From: Actinomyces oris
GTDB lineage: Bacteria > Actinomycetota > Actinomycetes > Actinomycetales > Actinomycetaceae
Direction: 5' to 3'
Assembly: GCF_001937445.1 (NCBI RefSeq)
Contig: NZ_MSKS01000003.1
Location: forward strand, 1 to 64,000
DNA: 64,000 bases
The translations under genes were made by a program, and so were the position numbers. The stretch's first letter is position 1; every line of letters begins with the position of its first letter. Positions 57,188 to 64,000 of this stretch are shown here, one piece after another. The notes beneath the pieces are model-generated. The model was not told the origin of the DNA. It saw nothing but the letters and a program-made list of their open reading frames with translations, and searched no databases.

Positions 57188-57225
57188 ACCGGGTCCCGTC
57201 CACCATGAGGTGGGCGGGACCCGGT
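57188..57225 (+). terminator. Terminator of rplJ-rplL
   Basis: ACCGGGTCCCG (57188-57198) pairs with CGGGACCCGGT (57215-57225), extended by CCACC/GGTGG around an ATGA loop: about 16 bp. No T tract. Confidence 0.75.
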
Positions 57226-57307
57226 CGCGTTCCGGGGAGCCCCGGCGCTGCCCGGCGTCGGCACGCTTCGACGGCGTCGGGCTCGGGCCGGGGCCGGCCG
57301 GTGGGGC

Positions 57308-57416
57308 TCGGGGACGTACATGTGCGTCGAGGACTGCGATATCCCGCAGATGACTGAGCTCCGCCCCCAGTGATTTGGGGGAGAACGCAGTCGCCGAGCC
57401 GGAAGTACGTCCTCGA
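57308..57416 (+). repeat. 109-bp structured palindromic repeat, copy A
   Basis: Ends TCGGGGACGTAC (57308-57319) and GTACGTCCTCGA (57405-57416) pair over 12 positions with one G.T. Inside, GACTGCG (57332-57338) pairs with CGCAGTC (57386-57392), and CCCCC-AGTGATTT-GGGGG forms a hairpin. It is about 91 percent identical over 122 bp to copy B, same orientation. Most differences keep pairing. It may be a MITE/REP-like element or a structured RNA. Confidence 0.8.
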
Positions 57417-57467
57417 CATCGGTGGATGCGGTCGATGAGCCAGGAGGCGACGTCGGGAGCAGTGACC

Positions 57468-58589
57468 TCACGGGACCAGCACTCCAGGCGGACGCTCACC
57501 CCACAGTCCGCCACCTTGAAGCCCGGCTACCGGCGAGAGGCGGGAGACCACCTCCAGGGGGAACATCGACAGCAACCGGTCCGCCTGGGTGCGCATGTCG
57601 CTGAGCGAGGGCCACGTCGCCCGGAAGAACCTCCACCCCAGCGACTCGAGCTCGTCCTGGCGGAGCTTCTCGAGGAAGACGTCCTCCTCGGTGTGGTACT
57701 TGGTCCGGCCGTCGAACTCCGCGACGACATGGTGATCGGGCCAGCCCAGGTCCAGGAACCGGTCCTTGGACAGCCCCGGAACCGGGTACTGAGCAATGGC
57801 CTCGGGCAGCCCCACCACGAGCGTCATCCACCGCAGCACGCTCTCCCCGGGCGAAACCGCCCAAGGAGTGGCAGCGGCGAGTACCGCACGTGCCTGCTCC
57901 ATCCCTCTGCGCCCCCGATGACGTGCCATGAGCTCCTCCCAGCAGGCGTGAGCCGAGCGCAGCCGCGTGGCGCAGGAGTCACGGTGCCACGGATCAGGTC
58001 GGCAGTATCGGTTCAGGGCCGCATCTGCGATGGACAGCGCGTTGTGCGGGGGCTCGTCGCAGGCGCAGTCGAAGGCGGTGCGCAGCACGGACGTGACGGG
58101 AACTCCTCCGACCACCTCGATCTCCCCGTCCCGCAGCTGAAGCCGGCGACGGTGCATTCGGACCGGAGCGGCCTCGGAGGGCGTCGCCTCGATGGGGGCC
58201 GGTAGCCCCGATGATGGGTACCGGAACGCGGGCAGTGTCGTCGTGGTCAGGCGCGGGTGACCGGAGACGGCGAGGTAGACGTCCGGCTCTCGTGTCCACA
58301 TCGCCAGCCCCTGAATCAGGGCGGCAGATGTGTGAGACAGGCAGGTGGCGGAGGGCAGGAGCTGTTGGGCGGCGATCGCTCGCGCCAAAGACACCATGAA
58401 CCGCTGCTCCCAGCGTCGTCTGCCCGGGACTGGGCGCAGGTAGGCGCCCGGCATGAGTCGTAGCAGATCAGGGTCGCGTGATGGCTGGAAGTGCTTGCGG
58501 CGGCCCGAGTAGATGATGGTCGGTCGAAGGTGCGCCGGGACCGGGCAGATCGGAGCAGGGCGACTGTCGGTGGTTGCGAGGGGGCTCAT
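57468..58589 (-). CDS. Protein with PD-(D/E)XK endonuclease-like C-terminus (DUF559/AbiEi-type)
   Basis: 373 residues from ATG 58589, with only a weak GAGAAGA upstream. N-terminal half: LRLMPGAYLRP, then LPSATCLSHTSAALIQGLAMW, similar to the AbiEi antitoxin-type/actinobacterial DUF559 family. C-terminal: DRFLDLGWPDHHVVAEFDGRTKYH split over ~289-312 gives D...E-x-D-x-x-K, the pattern of Vsr/DUF559-like nuclease folds, then LEKLRQDELESLGWRFFRATW. It lies antisense between rplL and rpoB, bracketed by two direct copies of a 109-bp structured repeat. Nuclease activity, antitoxin role or immunity role are all unproven. Confidence 0.72.
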   Translation of the reverse strand: MSPLATTDSRPAPICPVPAHLRPTIIYSGRRKHFQPSRDPDLLRLMPGAYLRPVPGRRRWEQRFMVSLARAIAAQQLLPSATCLSHTSAALIQGLAMWTREPDVYLAVSGHPRLTTTTLPAFRYPSSGLPAPIEATPSEAAPVRMHRRRLQLRDGEIEVVGGVPVTSVLRTAFDCACDEPPHNALSIADAALNRYCRPDPWHRDSCATRLRSAHACWEELMARHRGRRGMEQARAVLAAATPWAVSPGESVLRWMTLVVGLPEAIAQYPVPGLSKDRFLDLGWPDHHVVAEFDGRTKYHTEEDVFLEKLRQDELESLGWRFFRATWPSLSDMRTQADRLLSMFPLEVVSRLSPVAGLQGGGLWGERPPGVLVP

Positions 58590-58772
58590 GCAGCGAGTCT
58601 TCTCAAGAGGAACGGGTCGTGACGAGCGCAGAGCTCCAAGGGTGTGGAATCGGTGGTGTCTGACTGCCGGAGGACTTCGCTGTGGATCCCGGGGTGGCCG
58701 CTGATCTTCGGAGTCCTGGTCGAAGGGGCGGGGTCGATGTGCTCGTCGCGACGGCGTCGGGCTGGCGACGGT

Positions 58773-58808
58773 GGGTGTGCCGGTGGGATCGGAGGGTGTG
58801 CCGGTGGG
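58773..58808 (+). repeat. 15-bp direct repeat, 21-bp period
   Basis: GGGTGTGCCGGTGGG at 58773-58787 and again at 58794-58808, just before structured repeat copy B. Confidence 0.7.
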
Positions 58809-58826
58809 CTGGCGGGGCGGTGGGGA

Positions 58827-58935
58827 TCGGGGACGTACATGTGCGTCGAGGACTGCGATGTCCTGCAGGTGACTGAGGTCCGTCCCCAGTGGTTTGGGGG
58901 AGAACGCAGTCGCCGCGCCGAAAGTACGTCCCCGA
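58827..58935 (+). repeat. 109-bp structured palindromic repeat, copy B
   Basis: Perfect 12-bp ends TCGGGGACGTAC (58827-58838) and GTACGTCCCCGA (58924-58935). Inner stem GACTGCG (58851-58857) with CGCAGTC (58905-58911), separated from the outer stem by 12 nt on each side, and CCCC-AGTGGTTT-GGGG hairpin in the centre. Same length and direction as copy A, 1519 bp downstream. Confidence 0.8.
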
Positions 58936-59348
58936 CGTCGGCAACGGTGTCGGTCGGGGGAACGGGGCCGGACAGGGACGTGCAGGCGTTGTTGTGGCTG
59001 GCTGCGCAGGGGCGGTAAGGAGCGGGCGCAAGGCGGCCCGGCAGCCGCTCAGAGGATGGTGCCCGCTGAGGGACTCAGGTCACGCGGTGGACACGGGTGG
59101 GGCAGTATGCGCGACTGTGGTGGGAATCGCAAGGATCCGGTGAGGATCGGCGTGGAGTCCTTGACGTGGGCCGTGTACGCTAGCGCTTTGCGTGCATTGT
59201 GTGTATTGGTGCGAGGAGTATCTGCCCTCCGCGCGGGCCCCGACCCGTCGGAACCCTGGCGGGCGTGAGCCCGGCAACGCAGATTCTACTCAACCCAGTG
59301 CTCGCGGTGTGCGTTGTGTGATCCCCGATCTGAGGGAAGGATCCCCCT

Positions 59349-62870
<3,522 letters not shown>

Positions 62871-62888
62871 GTGGCCACCGCCTGGTGA

Positions 62889-64000
<1,112 letters not shown>

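Larger units (their letters stand above)
57129..57467. other. Region after rplL with terminator and first structured repeat
   Basis: 339 bp. It contains the rplL terminator (57188-57225), a GC-rich stretch and structured repeat copy A (57308-57416). No gene is supported; minus-strand open frames over the repeat recur at copy B but lack ribosome sites. Confidence 0.6.
58590..59348. other. Long region upstream of rpoB
   Basis: 759 bp. It holds a 15-bp direct repeat (58773-58808) and structured repeat copy B (58827-58935). A TTGACG hexamer at 59161-59166 is a candidate -35 of the rpoB promoter, with no good -10 at normal spacing. GGGAAGGA near 59334-59341 is the rpoB ribosome site. Open frames here show no coding signs. 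Confidence 0.55.

Noticed and set aside
57186-57419. Minus-strand small frame across repeat copy A, with a similar stretch at 58603-59031 across copy B
   Set aside because: The similarity is explained by the 109-bp repeat itself; the frames diverge outside it and lack starts with ribosome sites.
59161-59190. TTGACG...TACGCT as the rpoB promoter
   Set aside because: Spacing is only 9 bp, too short for a normal promoter; kept only as a possible -35.

Overview
This is a high-GC actinobacterial chromosome segment, most likely from Actinomyces or a close relative. The evidence is a WhiB regulator, the mtrA-mtrB-lpqB-hpf-comF-secA order, LGFP repeats, DUF3499/DUF5719/DUF6912/Rv3235-type proteins, many GTG/TTG starts and no mycolate genes. 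The genus is an inference. No tRNA, rRNA, CRISPR array, transposase or prophage gene was seen.

Layout. 1-13373 is a plus-strand cluster for a rhamnose-type cell-surface polysaccharide. It holds the tail of an LGFP-repeat protein, two RgpF-type proteins, a GtrB/GtrA/polytopic-GT-C-like trio, two sugar-nucleotide SDR enzymes, an acyltransferase 3 and a Wzm/Wzt-type ABC exporter. 13402-24546 holds four more glycosyltransferases on both strands, rmlD, a DUF2142 membrane protein, divergent rmlA and rmlC, manA and a TIGR03089 gene. rmlB is not in the window. 24875-32420 is the WhiB2-type locus: whiB, a 1349-residue membrane glycosyltransferase, DUF5719, a degenerate metallopeptidase, DUF3499 and Trm112-like. 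This order resembles the conserved manA/whiB2 region of other Actinobacteria.

32479-40100 holds an RDD protein, a SpoIIM-like protein and a five-gene minus operon (polytopic protein, DUF4129, DUF4350, MoxR, DUF58). 40369-49832 is the mtrA-mtrB-lpqB / hpf / comF / secA block. 49905-55882 carries a small conserved but poorly understood set: Rv3235-like, LysM, tandem-barrel protein, excisionase-type HTH, SAF-domain protein, CpaE-like P-loop protein and DUF6912. 55946-64000 is L10 leader-rplJ-rplL, then an insertion, then rpoB-rpoC (rpoC is cut by the window end).

How the parts fit. RmlA/C/D make dTDP-rhamnose, which the glycosyltransferases and RgpF proteins probably build into a polymer that the ABC transporter exports. 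The GtrA/GtrB/GT-C trio probably adds side groups outside the membrane.

The most unusual feature is at 57308-58935. Two 109-bp direct copies of a structured palindromic element, about 91 percent identical, flank an antisense gene with a PD-(D/E)XK-like C-terminus, and the whole unit sits between rplL and rpoB. Other notable signals are a perfect 22-bp palindrome upstream of whiB, 11-bp tandem repeats upstream of secA, two divergent gene pairs with leaderless-type promoters, and a CpaE-like protein whose P-loop lysine is arginine. Many convergent gene pairs end in strong GC hairpins without a U tract.
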